The position numbers were made by a program, and so were the translations under genes. Below are positions 9,747-17,992 of a stretch of DNA of 64,000 nt, piece after piece. Position 1 is the stretch's first letter, and each line of letters opens with the position of its first letter. The DNA comes from Rickettsiales bacterium (GTDB lineage: Bacteria > Pseudomonadota > Alphaproteobacteria > G027485855), in NCBI GenBank assembly GCA_027485855.1, contig JAIXQD010000001.1, forward strand, positions 124,001-188,000. The letters are read 5' to 3'. The notes under the pieces were generated by a model. It saw only the letters and a list, made by a program, of their open reading frames with translations. It was not told the DNA's origin and searched no databases.

Positions 9747-10168
9747 GACTTTCTAGTAAAGGCCGCTACACAATTATGGCATTGCTTGAACTGGTGCCAA
9801 GCTCGGCACGGGTGCGCCCGCTGATTTTGGCTGATTTAGCCAAGCGGCAAGATATCTCGCTGTCTTACCTTGAGCAAATTTTTGCGCGCCTCCGCCGGGC
9901 TGGCATTGTTAAAAGTGTGCGCGGGCCGGGCGGCGGTTATTTGCTCGCAAAGCCTGCGGCGGATATTTTTATCAGCGATATTCTGGCCACGGTTGAAGAC
10001 CCGCCCGAAAGCCAGAGCAGCGCTGCCCAAAACACTGTGGCTTTGCTTAATAGCAGCAAGGCTTTTCAGGCTACCGAAAATTTATGGCTGATGCTGGGCG
10101 TGCAAATTAAGCAATATTTGGCCCGCGTCACTTTGGCCGATGTGCATCAGCAGCAATTGCCAGTTTAG
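9743..10168 (+). CDS. Rrf2/IscR-family regulator without Fe-S cysteines
   Basis: A 141-residue Rrf2 transcription factor. The N-terminal winged helix is very close to Isc[38 protein letters not shown] and [15 protein letters not shown]. The segment that in IscR holds the three cluster-binding cysteines is here [14 protein letters not shown], and the whole protein contains no cysteine. It therefore cannot bind a [2Fe-2S] cluster in the known way. Overlap with cysE suggests a role in cysteine or sulfur supply, as for CymR of Gram-positive bacteria, but that is inference. The cysteine desulfurase and ferredoxin genes lie 1.5 kb downstream. Confidence 0.85.
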   Translation: MRLSSKGRYTIMALLELVPSSARVRPLILADLAKRQDISLSYLEQIFARLRRAGIVKSVRGPGGGYLLAKPAADIFISDILATVEDPPESQSSAAQNTVALLNSSKAFQATENLWLMLGVQIKQYLARVTLADVHQQQLPV

Positions 10169-10172
10169 TGGG

Positions 10173-11555
10173 CTATTTAATTTTAAGAGTGTGGCGCAGA
10201 TAGTGCCATAATAAAGCAGGCTCGCGTAAGAGCAGGCCAAAGCCGCTTAATAGCCCCTGCCATGGGGCAATTCGCAACAGCTCTTTGAGGGCGCGATATT
10301 TATACTGGGCCGCAACCGGTAGCATGGCTTTATCAGGCGCGGCCAGCAAGCTTTGCCACAACATAATGGCTTCGCTGCTGGCACCATCATAGGCGCAGGC
10401 CAAAGCTTGATGAAAAGTAGCGTTACTGATATGGCCCTCATCCTCAATGGCAAGGCTGGGGGCGCAGCGCAGCTTTTGCAGGCAAATTTCTTTGGCGGCA
10501 ATAAAATGCAAACGCGCCGCTTTATATTGCGCTGTGTTTAAGAGCTGCATGCCACGCGCATAATGCAAAATGCCCGCATGTGATGGGTAGTGTGCCAAAA
10601 ACTCATTTAAATTGGCGGGGCAGGCAATAAGTAGTTTCGGAAAGTCGATCTGCTGCGCTAATGTCTCGGCGTCGGTGTAGCGCCCCAAATTAACCAGCAA
10701 CCGATAAGCCCGATATTCTATGCCATGCCGCAAAGAGCCATCTATGCCAGGCTCGGCCAAAAGGGCGCGATAATAGCTTTCAAGGATTATATTCATATCT
10801 ATTGCGGCCAGCTTAAGCGGCTGCATTGCAGCATAAGCCAATAACGACGCGCCTTGCTGTTGAATGCTGATATGCGTAAAGCCGGCTTTGGCTAAAAGCT
10901 GCTCTAAAGCTTTACTGCTGGCCATAAACACATGCGCGCCGGGCGAGAGGATGGCCAAACGCTCGCCTTGGCCAGCGCCTGCAAGGGCGGCAGCATTGGG
11001 GGTGGTAAGGGCCAGCACACCCTCTGGCTTTAACACATGCTTGGCAAAATTGATAAAGGCTTGCGGGTCCTCGACATGCTCTAAAACTTCGGCCGAAAAA
11101 AACACATCATAGCTTTGCGCTTGGCCTAAGGGGTGCTGCGCATCAATAAACTCATGCACGCCATGATAGCCCAAAAGCCGCGCGCCTTCATGGCCATAGG
11201 GCGAGGGCTCAACCCCCACCACATCCCAGCCCGCCACGCGCCGTACGACATCGGTTGAAAAACCAAAGCCGCAGCCAATATCCAGCATGCGCCCCGTGGG
11301 CTTGCCGCTCACAACTGGCATCACGCTTTGCGCTAAAATGCCGATATTGGCATTAGCCTCGACATAGTCGCGCACGGCATTTTTATCGGCGGTGTGTTGC
11401 TCATAGTCTGCAACAAACAGCGGGTCATAATAAAGCGACTGGCATTGGCCGCATTGCCATAAATGAAAATGCTGGCCGTTTTCAGTGAATTCTTGTTGCA
11501 AATGCCGGGCGTTACTGTGGCACAGCGGGCAAGTGGCTTGTGTTTTTTGTGTCAT
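10173..11555 (-). CDS. SAM-dependent methyltransferase with N-terminal zinc ribbon
   Basis: A 460-residue protein. An N-terminal zinc ribbon (CPLC near residue 9 and CGQC near residue 36) leads into a class I methyltransferase fold with the SAM-binding loop MLDIGCGFGFSTDVV, the acidic strand end VVGVEPS and the motif SAEVLEHVEDPQAFI. The last 200 residues are helical and contain short alanine-rich pairs of helices like tetratricopeptide units (YRLLVNLGRYTDAETLAQQ). Similar proteins often act in sugar or surface-polymer methylation, but the substrate here is unknown. It is convergent with the Rrf2 gene (4 bp apart) and divergent from the desulfurase gene. Confidence 0.8.
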   Translation of the reverse strand: MTQKTQATCPLCHSNARHLQQEFTENGQHFHLWQCGQCQSLYYDPLFVADYEQHTADKNAVRDYVEANANIGILAQSVMPVVSGKPTGRMLDIGCGFGFSTDVVRRVAGWDVVGVEPSPYGHEGARLLGYHGVHEFIDAQHPLGQAQSYDVFFSAEVLEHVEDPQAFINFAKHVLKPEGVLALTTPNAAALAGAGQGERLAILSPGAHVFMASSKALEQLLAKAGFTHISIQQQGASLLAYAAMQPLKLAAIDMNIILESYYRALLAEPGIDGSLRHGIEYRAYRLLVNLGRYTDAETLAQQIDFPKLLIACPANLNEFLAHYPSHAGILHYARGMQLLNTAQYKAARLHFIAAKEICLQKLRCAPSLAIEDEGHISNATFHQALACAYDGASSEAIMLWQSLLAAPDKAMLPVAAQYKYRALKELLRIAPWQGLLSGFGLLLREPALLWHYLRHTLKIK

Positions 11556-11637
11556 GCGAGCTTTTTAGCGAATAATCTCAGACAAGAGAACTAAAAATGC
11601 ATTTCGAACTGCTAAGGGGCAATGTTATAGATAAGGC

Positions 11638-12762
11638 ATGACTGCAAGGCATTACCTCGATTACAACGCCACAACACCGCTTAAGCCTGCGGTGCAAGCG
11701 GCCATGCGTGCGGCCTTAGATATTTCTGGCAACCCATCATCGATTCATGCAGAAGGGCGCGCAGCCAAAGCAGCCCTTGATGGTGCCAGAGCCGCTCTTG
11801 CCACTGTTTTGCAAGTGTCGCCCGCGCAAATTATTTTTACCAGCGGCGGCACAGAAGCTAATCAGCTGGCCTTGCGGGGTCTTTCCGCGGCAAGCCTGCT
11901 TATTGGCGCCACCGAGCATGATTGTATCCGGCAGAATTTTAGCGCACATATTGCGCCACATGCTGCTGTGGTGCCGGTATTGCCAAGCGGCCTTATCGAT
12001 TTAACGTCTTTGTCTTTATTGCTGCAAAAAATGCCATCGCCCTGTCTTGTGGCCATTATGGCGGCCAATAACGAAACAGGGGTTATTCAGCCTGTGGCAG
12101 AGATTGCCGCCATGGTTAAGGCCGCGGGCGGCTTATTTCATTGTGATGCGGTGCAGGCTTTTGGCAAATTGCCCTTAAGCTTTGCTGATTATGGCGCCGA
12201 TTCGATTGCCGTTTCGGCGCATAAAATTGGTGGACCTAAGGGCGTGGGCGCACTTATTTTGCGCGCTAACCTTGGTATAGCGCCGCAATTGCTGGGTGGC
12301 GGGCAAGAAATGCGCCGTAGAGCCGGCACCGAAAATTTAATAGGTGTGGTGGGCTTTGCTGCGGCCTGCCACGATATTGAGGCCGAGCTAAACCGGCAAC
12401 AGCAGCTAGCCATTTGGCGCGATGATATTATGAGCGCTTGTGCGGGCGCCCATTTTTATGGCCTGGCCGCGCCAAGACTGGCCAATACCTTAATGCTGGG
12501 CATGCCTGATATGCCCGCCAGTACGCAGTTAATGCAGCTTGATTTAGTGGGGCTCGCCGTCAGCACGGGGGCTGCTTGCAGCAGTGGCAAAGTTGCGCCT
12601 AGCCATGTTTTGCAGGCTATGGGCGTGTCGCCAAAAGAGGCCGGCTGCGCTATTAGGGTTAGCCTTGGCTTTGGCAGCAGCAGTGCCGATATTGAGGCCT
12701 TTATTGCCTGCTATAATAAATTATTGGCAAAAAATATTGGCAAAAGCGGCGTTAGGCCTTAG
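11638..12762 (+). CDS. Cysteine desulfurase (NifS/IscS-like)
   Basis: A PLP enzyme that takes sulfur from cysteine and passes it on as persulfide for Fe-S clusters or tRNA thiolation. The 374-residue product starts with the family motif YLDYNATTPL, has the PLP-lysine motif SVSAHKIGGPKGVGAL and the persulfide cysteine in STGAACSSGKVAPSH. No IscU or other scaffold gene is adjacent. The ferredoxin gene follows after 22 bp with a strong ribosome binding site, suggesting one operon through rpiB. I do not assign iscS because this could be one of several desulfurase paralogues. Confidence 0.9.
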   Translation: MTARHYLDYNATTPLKPAVQAAMRAALDISGNPSSIHAEGRAAKAALDGARAALATVLQVSPAQIIFTSGGTEANQLALRGLSAASLLIGATEHDCIRQNFSAHIAPHAAVVPVLPSGLIDLTSLSLLLQKMPSPCLVAIMAANNETGVIQPVAEIAAMVKAAGGLFHCDAVQAFGKLPLSFADYGADSIAVSAHKIGGPKGVGALILRANLGIAPQLLGGGQEMRRRAGTENLIGVVGFAAACHDIEAELNRQQQLAIWRDDIMSACAGAHFYGLAAPRLANTLMLGMPDMPASTQLMQLDLVGLAVSTGAACSSGKVAPSHVLQAMGVSPKEAGCAIRVSLGFGSSSADIEAFIACYNKLLAKNIGKSGVRP

Positions 12763-12784
12763 ATAGATTGTTAAGGAGATAACC

Positions 12785-13117
12785 ATGCCCAAAATGACTT
12801 TTATCAAACCCGACGGCACCAGCCATGAGGTTGACGCCCCGCTCGGCCTTTCGGTGCTCGAAATTGCCCATAAAAATAATTTCAGCCTTGAGGGGGCTTG
12901 TGAGGGCTCGCTCGCTTGCTCAACCTGTCATGTGGTGGTGGAACCCGCTTGGTTCGATTTACTGCCCAACGCCACAGAAGACGAAGAGGACATGCTCGAT
13001 TTAGCTTTTGGCCTGACCAAAACCTCGCGCCTTGGCTGTCAGATTATCATCACCCCAGAGCTGGACGGTTTGGCAGTGCGCCTGCCGGCAGGCTCGCGCA
13101 ACATGCAGCAAAAATGA
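12785..13117 (+). CDS. fdx: Adrenodoxin-type [2Fe-2S] ferredoxin
   Basis: A 110-residue electron carrier. The cluster cysteines are in [10 protein letters not shown] and a fourth in the late RLGCQI, the C-x5-C-x2-C...C spacing of adrenodoxin-type ferredoxins used in Fe-S assembly and monooxygenase systems. The acidic patch [14 protein letters not shown] is the usual partner-docking helix. A clear AAGGAGAT ribosome binding site precedes the ATG. The stop overlaps the next gene start as ATGA. Confidence 0.93.
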   Translation: MPKMTFIKPDGTSHEVDAPLGLSVLEIAHKNNFSLEGACEGSLACSTCHVVVEPAWFDLLPNATEDEEDMLDLAFGLTKTSRLGCQIIITPELDGLAVRLPAGSRNMQQK

Positions 13118-13344
13118 GCCCTGATAAAAAATTGCCTGGCTATGGTGCAAAAAGCAGCAAAGACGGGCATGATTTTTTATTTGAAGTGCAATATATCAAC
13201 ACCATCATTCGTGTGGCCGCTCTCGATGCTAAAACTGGCACTGAAGTTGTGGTGCAGGGGCCAGCCAGTGCGGGGGCCGATGCCGTAGTGCGTGTGGCCG
13301 AGCGTAAACTTATTTATGTGCTGCAAAAGGGCAAAACATCATGA
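13114..13344 (+). CDS. Small conserved protein, resembles DUF6898
   Basis: A 76-residue soluble protein of unknown function ([13 protein letters not shown]... with [20 protein letters not shown], then [15 protein letters not shown] and RKLIYVL). It looks like the small alphaproteobacterial family I know as DUF6898, which often lies between a ferredoxin and other housekeeping genes; the assignment is from memory. Start and stop both overlap neighbours by 4 bp, so it is translated as part of the ferredoxin-rpiB operon. Confidence 0.75.
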   Translation: MSPDKKLPGYGAKSSKDGHDFLFEVQYINTIIRVAALDAKTGTEVVVQGPASAGADAVVRVAERKLIYVLQKGKTS

Positions 13345-13793
13345 GCACTCAAATTTTAGCAATGGCCGCCGATCATGGCGGTTATGCCCTGAAAGAGGCC
13401 CTAAAACCTGTGGCCGAAGAGTTGGGTTGGCAAATTTTAGATTTAGGCACGCACAGCACTGAGCGGGTTGATAGCCTCGATTATGCCGTGGCCATGGCCA
13501 AAGCACTAAAAGCCAAACAAGCGCATCTTGGGGTGCTGATTTGCAAAAGCGGCAATGGTATTGCCATGGCCGCCAACCGCTTTAGCGTGGTACGGGCGGC
13601 TGTGGTGCATAACAGCACTACCGCTTATCTTGCCCGCGCCCATAATGATGCCAATGTCATGGCATTAGGCGCCGAAATGGTGGGGCTGGCGGTAGCCACC
13701 GATGCTTTACGCACATTTTTGCAAGCGCAGTTTTTGGGGGGGCGCTATGCCGACCGCCGCGATAAACTCACCGCACTGAACCCAGAAGTCTAG
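13341..13793 (+). CDS. rpiB: Ribose-5-phosphate isomerase B
   Basis: RpiB interconverts ribose-5-phosphate and ribulose-5-phosphate in the pentose phosphate pathway. The 150-residue product shows the LacAB/RpiB family start (MAADHGGYALKE), the DLGTHS segment, the catalytic region ICKSGNGIAMAANR (the usual CGTG cysteine loop is here CKSGNG), and the HNDANVMALGAEMVG signature. In family members the catalytic cysteine sits in that loop, and a cysteine is still present. The start overlaps the upstream gene; glyA follows after 27 bp, the common rpiB-glyA pairing. Confidence 0.9.
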   Translation: MSTQILAMAADHGGYALKEALKPVAEELGWQILDLGTHSTERVDSLDYAVAMAKALKAKQAHLGVLICKSGNGIAMAANRFSVVRAAVVHNSTTAYLARAHNDANVMALGAEMVGLAVATDALRTFLQAQFLGGRYADRRDKLTALNPEV

Positions 13794-13820
13794 TTCAATA
13801 GTTTATACAGAAAGTTTACC

Positions 13821-15065
13821 ATGAGCACATTTTTTCAAAGCCCGCTTGCCACCATTGATGCCGAAATTGCCGCAGCCATAGAAAGCGAGCTTCAGCGTCA
13901 GCAAACGCAAATCGAGCTTATCGCCAGTGAGAATATTGTCTCAAAGGCTGTATTAGAGGCGCAAGGCAGCGTGCTAACCAATAAATATGCCGAAGGCTAT
14001 CCGGGTAAACGTTATTATGGCGGTTGTGAGTTTGTCGACATCGCCGAGACGCTTGCCATCAGCCGCGCCAAAAAACTTTTTAACTGCGCTTATGCCAATG
14101 TGCAGCCGCATTCAGGCGCGCAAGCCAACCAAGCGGTGATGCTGGCTTTGCTGCAACCGGGTGATGTTATTTTGGGCATGGATTTAGCCTCGGGCGGGCA
14201 CTTAACCCATGGTGCTGCGGCTAATTTATCGGGCAAGTGGTTTAAGCCGGTGGCTTATGGGGTGCGCCCCGATGATGGCCATATCGATTATGAGCAAGTG
14301 GCTAAATTGGCACAAGAGCACAAGCCCAAAATGCTCATTGCCGGCGGCTCGGCTTATGCGCGGATTATCGATTTTGCCAAAATGCGCGAGATTGCCGATA
14401 GTGTCGGCGCATATCTTATGGCCGATATTGCCCATTATGCGGGCCTTGTGGCGGCGGGTGTTTATCCATCACCCTTGCCGCATGCGCATGTGGTAACCAC
14501 TACTACACATAAAACTTTGCGTGGCCCCAGAGGCGGCATGATTTTGTCTAACGATGAGGCTTTGGGCAAAAAATTTAACAGTGCGGTTTTTCCGGGCTTG
14601 CAAGGCGGCCCACTCATGCATGTGATTGCCGCCAAAGCGGTAATGTTGCAAGAAGCACTTCAGCCCCAGTTTAAAACTTATGCCGCGCAAGTGATTGCCA
14701 ATGCGCGCGCCATGGCAAAAATTTTGCAGCAAGAGGGCTTGGCGCTGGTTGGCGGCGGCACCGATTGTCATATGGTGCTGCTCGATTTACGCGCTTTAGA
14801 TATTACCGGTAAAGATGCCGAGCATCTGTTAGAGCAAGCCGGCATGACCTGTAATAAAAATGGCATTCCGCTGGATCCGCGCCCGCCCACACAAACATCG
14901 GGCATTCGTGTGGGCACACCCGCTGGCACCACGCGTGGCTTTGCCGTGGCTGAGTTTGAGCAAATCGGCGCATGGATTGCACAAATATTGCGTGCGCCCG
15001 ATAAAATCGGCACTATTCGCGCTGAAGTTGAAGCTTTGTGTCGGCGTTTCCCGATTTATTCGTAA
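13821..15065 (+). CDS. glyA: Serine hydroxymethyltransferase
   Basis: GlyA converts serine and tetrahydrofolate to glycine and methylene-tetrahydrofolate. The 414-residue product carries [19 protein letters not shown], the [12 protein letters not shown] segment, and the PLP-lysine motif [19 protein letters not shown], all standard for bacterial SHMT. Expected length is about 415-430. The 3' end is duplicated: the last 15 bp including the TAA, plus 7 bp beyond, recur 31 bp downstream with three mismatches (separate entry). It sits between rpiB and nrdR. Confidence 0.96.
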   Translation: MSTFFQSPLATIDAEIAAAIESELQRQQTQIELIASENIVSKAVLEAQGSVLTNKYAEGYPGKRYYGGCEFVDIAETLAISRAKKLFNCAYANVQPHSGAQANQAVMLALLQPGDVILGMDLASGGHLTHGAAANLSGKWFKPVAYGVRPDDGHIDYEQVAKLAQEHKPKMLIAGGSAYARIIDFAKMREIADSVGAYLMADIAHYAGLVAAGVYPSPLPHAHVVTTTTHKTLRGPRGGMILSNDEALGKKFNSAVFPGLQGGPLMHVIAAKAVMLQEALQPQFKTYAAQVIANARAMAKILQQEGLALVGGGTDCHMVLLDLRALDITGKDAEHLLEQAGMTCNKNGIPLDPRPPTQTSGIRVGTPAGTTRGFAVAEFEQIGAWIAQILRAPDKIGTIRAEVEALCRRFPIYS

Positions 15066-15103
15066 GCTTTATTCTTGAGTGCCGATTTACTCTTATGCTT
15101 TAT
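15051..15103 (+). repeat. Duplicated 3' end of glyA spanning the stop codon
   Basis: A 22-bp segment starting with CCGATTTATTCGTAAG contains the last codons and TAA of glyA. A second copy starting CCGATTTACTCTTATG begins 31 bp later; 19 of 22 positions match. The second copy lies wholly in the non-coding gap before nrdR. Confidence 0.9.
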
Positions 15104-15126
15104 GCGAATCTGGCTAAGATTACCGC

Positions 15127-15588
15127 ATGCGCTGTCCATTTTGCGGTCATGATGACACACAAGTTAAAGACAGCCGCCCCACCGATGATCACTCATCCAT
15201 AAGGCGGCGGCGTGTGTGCGGCAATTGTGGCGCGCGTTTTACCACATTTGAGCGGGTGCAGCTGCGCGAATTGATGGTGCTAAAAAGCACCGGCCAGCGT
15301 GAGATTTTTGAGCGCGATAAATTAGTACGCTCTTTGCGCATTGCCTTGCGCAAGCGCCCGGTTGAGGAAGAGCGTATCGAGCGGGTGGTGAATAGCCTCG
15401 TGCGTCAACTTGAAAGCATGGGTGACGCTGAGGTAACCACAGCGCAAATTGGCGAATTGGTGATGGCCGCTTTGCGCAGCCTTGATCATGTGGCTTATGT
15501 GCGTTATGCCTCGGTCTATCGTGATTTCCGCGAGCCTGCGGATTTTGAAGAGTTTGTCGAGGGCCTGCGGCATCAGCCAACAGAATAA
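15127..15588 (+). CDS. nrdR: Transcriptional repressor NrdR
   Basis: NrdR is a nucleotide-sensing repressor of ribonucleotide reductase genes. The 153-residue product has the N-terminal zinc ribbon ([17 protein letters not shown] and [12 protein letters not shown]) with the RRRRVC linker, then an ATP-cone ([19 protein letters not shown]). Length and order match the family exactly. The last codons and TAA are repeated in tandem (CAGAATAAG twice). glyA-nrdR-nusB-thiL is a typical proteobacterial order; ribD and ribE are missing here. Confidence 0.95.
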   Translation: MRCPFCGHDDTQVKDSRPTDDHSSIRRRRVCGNCGARFTTFERVQLRELMVLKSTGQREIFERDKLVRSLRIALRKRPVEEERIERVVNSLVRQLESMGDAEVTTAQIGELVMAALRSLDHVAYVRYASVYRDFREPADFEEFVEGLRHQPTE

Positions 15589-15600
15589 GCCAGAATAAGG
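15581..15600 (+). repeat. Tandem duplication of the nrdR stop region
   Basis: CAGAATAAG is repeated at a 10-bp period. The first copy contains the nrdR TAA stop codon; the second lies directly behind it. Confidence 0.85.
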
Positions 15601-15670
15601 CGACTGAATTAAAAAAACTTTCCTGCTGCGGCTTATGGCCTTTTGCCACAAAAATGTATATAACAGCGGC

Positions 15671-16144
15671 ATGACACAAGCATCAGCCCCAGCGGCCAAT
15701 ACCAACCTTGCGCGTTCAGTTGCTCGCCTTGCGGCGGTGCAGGCGCTTTATCAGCAAGCCATAACCGAGCTTGCTACCCCATCGCTGGTGAAAGAGTTTC
15801 TCGATTATCGTTTGCGCTATGGTTTTGACAGCGACGACACAGCCCTGCCAGAGGCCGATGCCGAACATTTTAAAACCATTGTGCAAACCGCTGATGTGCG
15901 CTTTGCCGATATTGCTCAATTACTGAACGGTGCCTTAGCGCCCAATTATACCCTAGAGCGGCTCGAGGCGCCCTTGTCGGCCATTTTGCGCGCCGCCGTG
16001 GCCGAGATGTTGGCGCTGCCAAAAATTGCCATGGGCGTGATTATCAATGACTATGTCGATATCACCCATAGTTTTTTTGCGGCGCGTGAGCCCGCTTTGG
16101 TGCATGGTGTGCTTGATACATTAGGTAAAAACCTGCGAGGGTAA
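15671..16144 (+). CDS. nusB: Transcription antitermination factor NusB
   Basis: NusB binds boxA RNA with NusE and supports antitermination of rRNA operons. The 157-residue product is all-helical with the family features RLAAVQALYQQ at the start and the C-terminal AILRAAVAEMLALPKIAMGVIINDYVDITHSFF (seen as the conserved LRxAxxEL...VIINEYV pattern). The frame is open 12 codons upstream, but the ATG giving MTQASAPAANTNLARS is the better start. Only 5 bp separate it from thiL. Confidence 0.93.
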   Translation: MTQASAPAANTNLARSVARLAAVQALYQQAITELATPSLVKEFLDYRLRYGFDSDDTALPEADAEHFKTIVQTADVRFADIAQLLNGALAPNYTLERLEAPLSAILRAAVAEMLALPKIAMGVIINDYVDITHSFFAAREPALVHGVLDTLGKNLRG

Positions 16145-16149
16145 TTTGC

Positions 16150-17163
16150 ATGGCTGCTAAAGCGCAAACTTTGGGTGAGTTTGACCGCATTCAGCAATTA
16201 TTTGCGCCGCTGGCGCATGCAGCCGCACAAGGCTTAGGTAATGATGCGGCCGTGTTAGCCATTCCGCCCCATCAAGAGCTGGTCATGACGACCGATATGC
16301 TAGTGGCCGGCGTGCATTTTATGGCGAACGACACACCCGAAAATATTGCGCATAAAGCTTTGGCGGTTAATTACTCTGATTTAGCTGCTATGGGGGCGGT
16401 GCCGCTGGGCTATATGCTGGCAACAGCACTCAGCCCCAAGCAAAATGATGCTTGGCTGCAAGCTTTTGCAAAGTGCCTGGCACGGCTTCAGCAAAAATGG
16501 GGCGGCGCGTTGCTGGGGGGTGATTCAGTAAAAAACAGCAGAAATGGCAGTGGCACTTTTAGCATTACGCTTTCGGCCTTTGGGCTGGTGCCTTATGCGC
16601 AAAGCTTGCCGCGCGCTTGCGCCATGTTGCCCGCCGATATTTATGTGAGCGGCACTGTGGGCGATGCCGCACTGGGCTTAAAGCTGGCACAAAAAAAATT
16701 GCGCACAACGCCTGATTTGGCAAAGTCGCTTTTAGCGCGTTACCATCGGCCCACGCCAAGATTAGCCTTGGGTGCGGCACTGCGCAGTTATGCCTTGGCG
16801 GCCATTGATGTTTCTGATGGCTTGCTGGCCGATTTGGGCCATATCGCTTTAGCCAGCAACGCGCTGATTGAAGTGCGGCAAGATAAAATTCCTATCTCGA
16901 AAGCTGCTAAAACGCTGCTGCACAACAACCCCAAACTCTGGCCCGATATTTATGCTGGCGGCGATGATTATGAATTGGCTTTTGCCGCCCCGCTGGTGGC
17001 GCGTCCGGCGATTGCGGCTTTAGCAAAAAAACTGGCTTTGCCGTTAAGCCTTGTGGGGCAGATTAGAGCCTGCCAACGTGGCGAAAGCGCAGGGCAGGTT
17101 AAGCTGCTGGATAGTAAGGGAAATATGCTGCATACACCGCGCCGCGGTTATGTGCATTTTTAG
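16150..17163 (+). CDS. thiL: Thiamine-monophosphate kinase
   Basis: ThiL phosphorylates thiamine monophosphate to the active diphosphate cofactor. The 337-residue product starts with the LGEFDRIQQLFAPL motif, has GLGNDAAVL, the metal-binding TTDMLVAGVHF, KALAVNYSDLAAMGA, the glycine-rich GGDSVK and the AIDVSDGLLADLGHI and YAGGDDYEL motifs. All are standard for ThiL of the PurM/AIR synthase fold. It is the last gene of the nusB-thiL pair. Confidence 0.95.
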   Translation: MAAKAQTLGEFDRIQQLFAPLAHAAAQGLGNDAAVLAIPPHQELVMTTDMLVAGVHFMANDTPENIAHKALAVNYSDLAAMGAVPLGYMLATALSPKQNDAWLQAFAKCLARLQQKWGGALLGGDSVKNSRNGSGTFSITLSAFGLVPYAQSLPRACAMLPADIYVSGTVGDAALGLKLAQKKLRTTPDLAKSLLARYHRPTPRLALGAALRSYALAAIDVSDGLLADLGHIALASNALIEVRQDKIPISKAAKTLLHNNPKLWPDIYAGGDDYELAFAAPLVARPAIAALAKKLALPLSLVGQIRACQRGESAGQVKLLDSKGNMLHTPRRGYVHF

Positions 17164-17245
17164 ACATTGTTAAGGACGCAGTAACCTCTCATTGCTATTC
17201 TGGGCTTAATGGCTAAGCCTTTAAAATAAGAGGGCAAGAGGCGCT

Positions 17246-17698
17246 ATGTTTGTTAAAAAATTCATCGTTTTTCTGATTGGTACCACCCTGACCTTTTTTG
17301 GTCTTTTGGGTGCCTCGATGATTGCCGATAAAGTTGCCATTGCGGCCTCGCAGCGGGCGGTACAATTGCCCGATAAGCCGCCCATTTTTGTTGAAATGAA
17401 ACCCATGCTGATACCCATTATCGGCGAGAATGGCACCGAGGAAGTGATTTCGCTTTTAGTCAGCCTTGAGGTGCCCGACCAAGACACGGCCGACAAAATT
17501 AAAGGCGTGCTGCCGCGCCTCAATGACGCATTTTTTAAAGCGCTTTATGGGGCTTTCCAGCGTGGCTCGATTAAAAAGGGCGATTTGGTCGATATCCCCT
17601 TCCTCAAGCAGTTGCTGCGCGACACCAGCATTCGGGTTTTGGGGGCCGATACCGTTGATAATGTGCTGGTGCAGGCACTGGCCCAAAGGCGTATATAA
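17246..17698 (+). CDS. FliL-like membrane-anchored protein
   Basis: A 150-residue protein with one N-terminal membrane helix (KKFIVFLIGTTLTFFGLLGASMIA) and a periplasmic domain with the pattern VSLLVSLEVPDQ-like strand, LPRLNDAFFKALYGAF helix and a C-terminal VDNVLVQALAQRRI helix. This resembles FliL, the stator-associated flagellar protein, or stomatin-like relatives. No flagellar genes are in the window, so a flagellar role is not supported by context. Its stop codon is embedded in a duplicated sequence (separate entry). Confidence 0.6.
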   Translation: MFVKKFIVFLIGTTLTFFGLLGASMIADKVAIAASQRAVQLPDKPPIFVEMKPMLIPIIGENGTEEVISLLVSLEVPDQDTADKIKGVLPRLNDAFFKALYGAFQRGSIKKGDLVDIPFLKQLLRDTSIRVLGADTVDNVLVQALAQRRI

Positions 17699-17739
17699 GC
17701 GACGCATTTGAGCGGCGTATATAGGCGACGTATATAAGC
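17689..17739 (+). repeat. Duplications spanning the stop of the FliL-like gene
   Basis: GCGTATATAAGCGACG contains the last codons and TAA. GCGTATATAGGCGACG follows 26 bp later and CGTATATAAGC directly behind that, giving three copies of the stop region. Confidence 0.9.
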
Positions 17740-17771
17740 TGCCACAATTATCCTAAAGTCGGTTCAGAACC

Positions 17772-17815
17772 CCTCTAAACCTATCTAAACCAATTCACGG
17801 CGCCAATTCACGGCC
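17772..17815 (+). repeat. Short non-coding tandem duplications upstream of hppA
   Basis: CCAATTCACGGC is repeated twice at a 13-bp period, preceded by a 10-bp duplication CTCTAAACCTATCTAAAC. The 294-bp gap before hppA otherwise shows no gene; its 3' part is AT-rich and presumably holds the hppA promoter. Confidence 0.7.
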
Positions 17816-17992
17816 AGGTTAAAAACCGGCATTAACTAAATCGTTAATTTTATTGCTGCGCACAGACTGTTGCCTTTTGCTACAGTTTTGGGCAAGGTGC
17901 GGCGCGTTCTAAACACGAATCGATTGCATAGCTGTAATCCTTCGTGTTTTTAAGGATTTCGTATATTAGCGCTTTCAATTTGGAGGGATATT

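Noticed and set aside
13540-13580. Loss of the catalytic cysteine loop in RpiB
   Set aside because: The loop reads CKSGNG instead of CGTGNG-like sequence, but the cysteine and the following GIAMAANR are kept, so activity is plausible.
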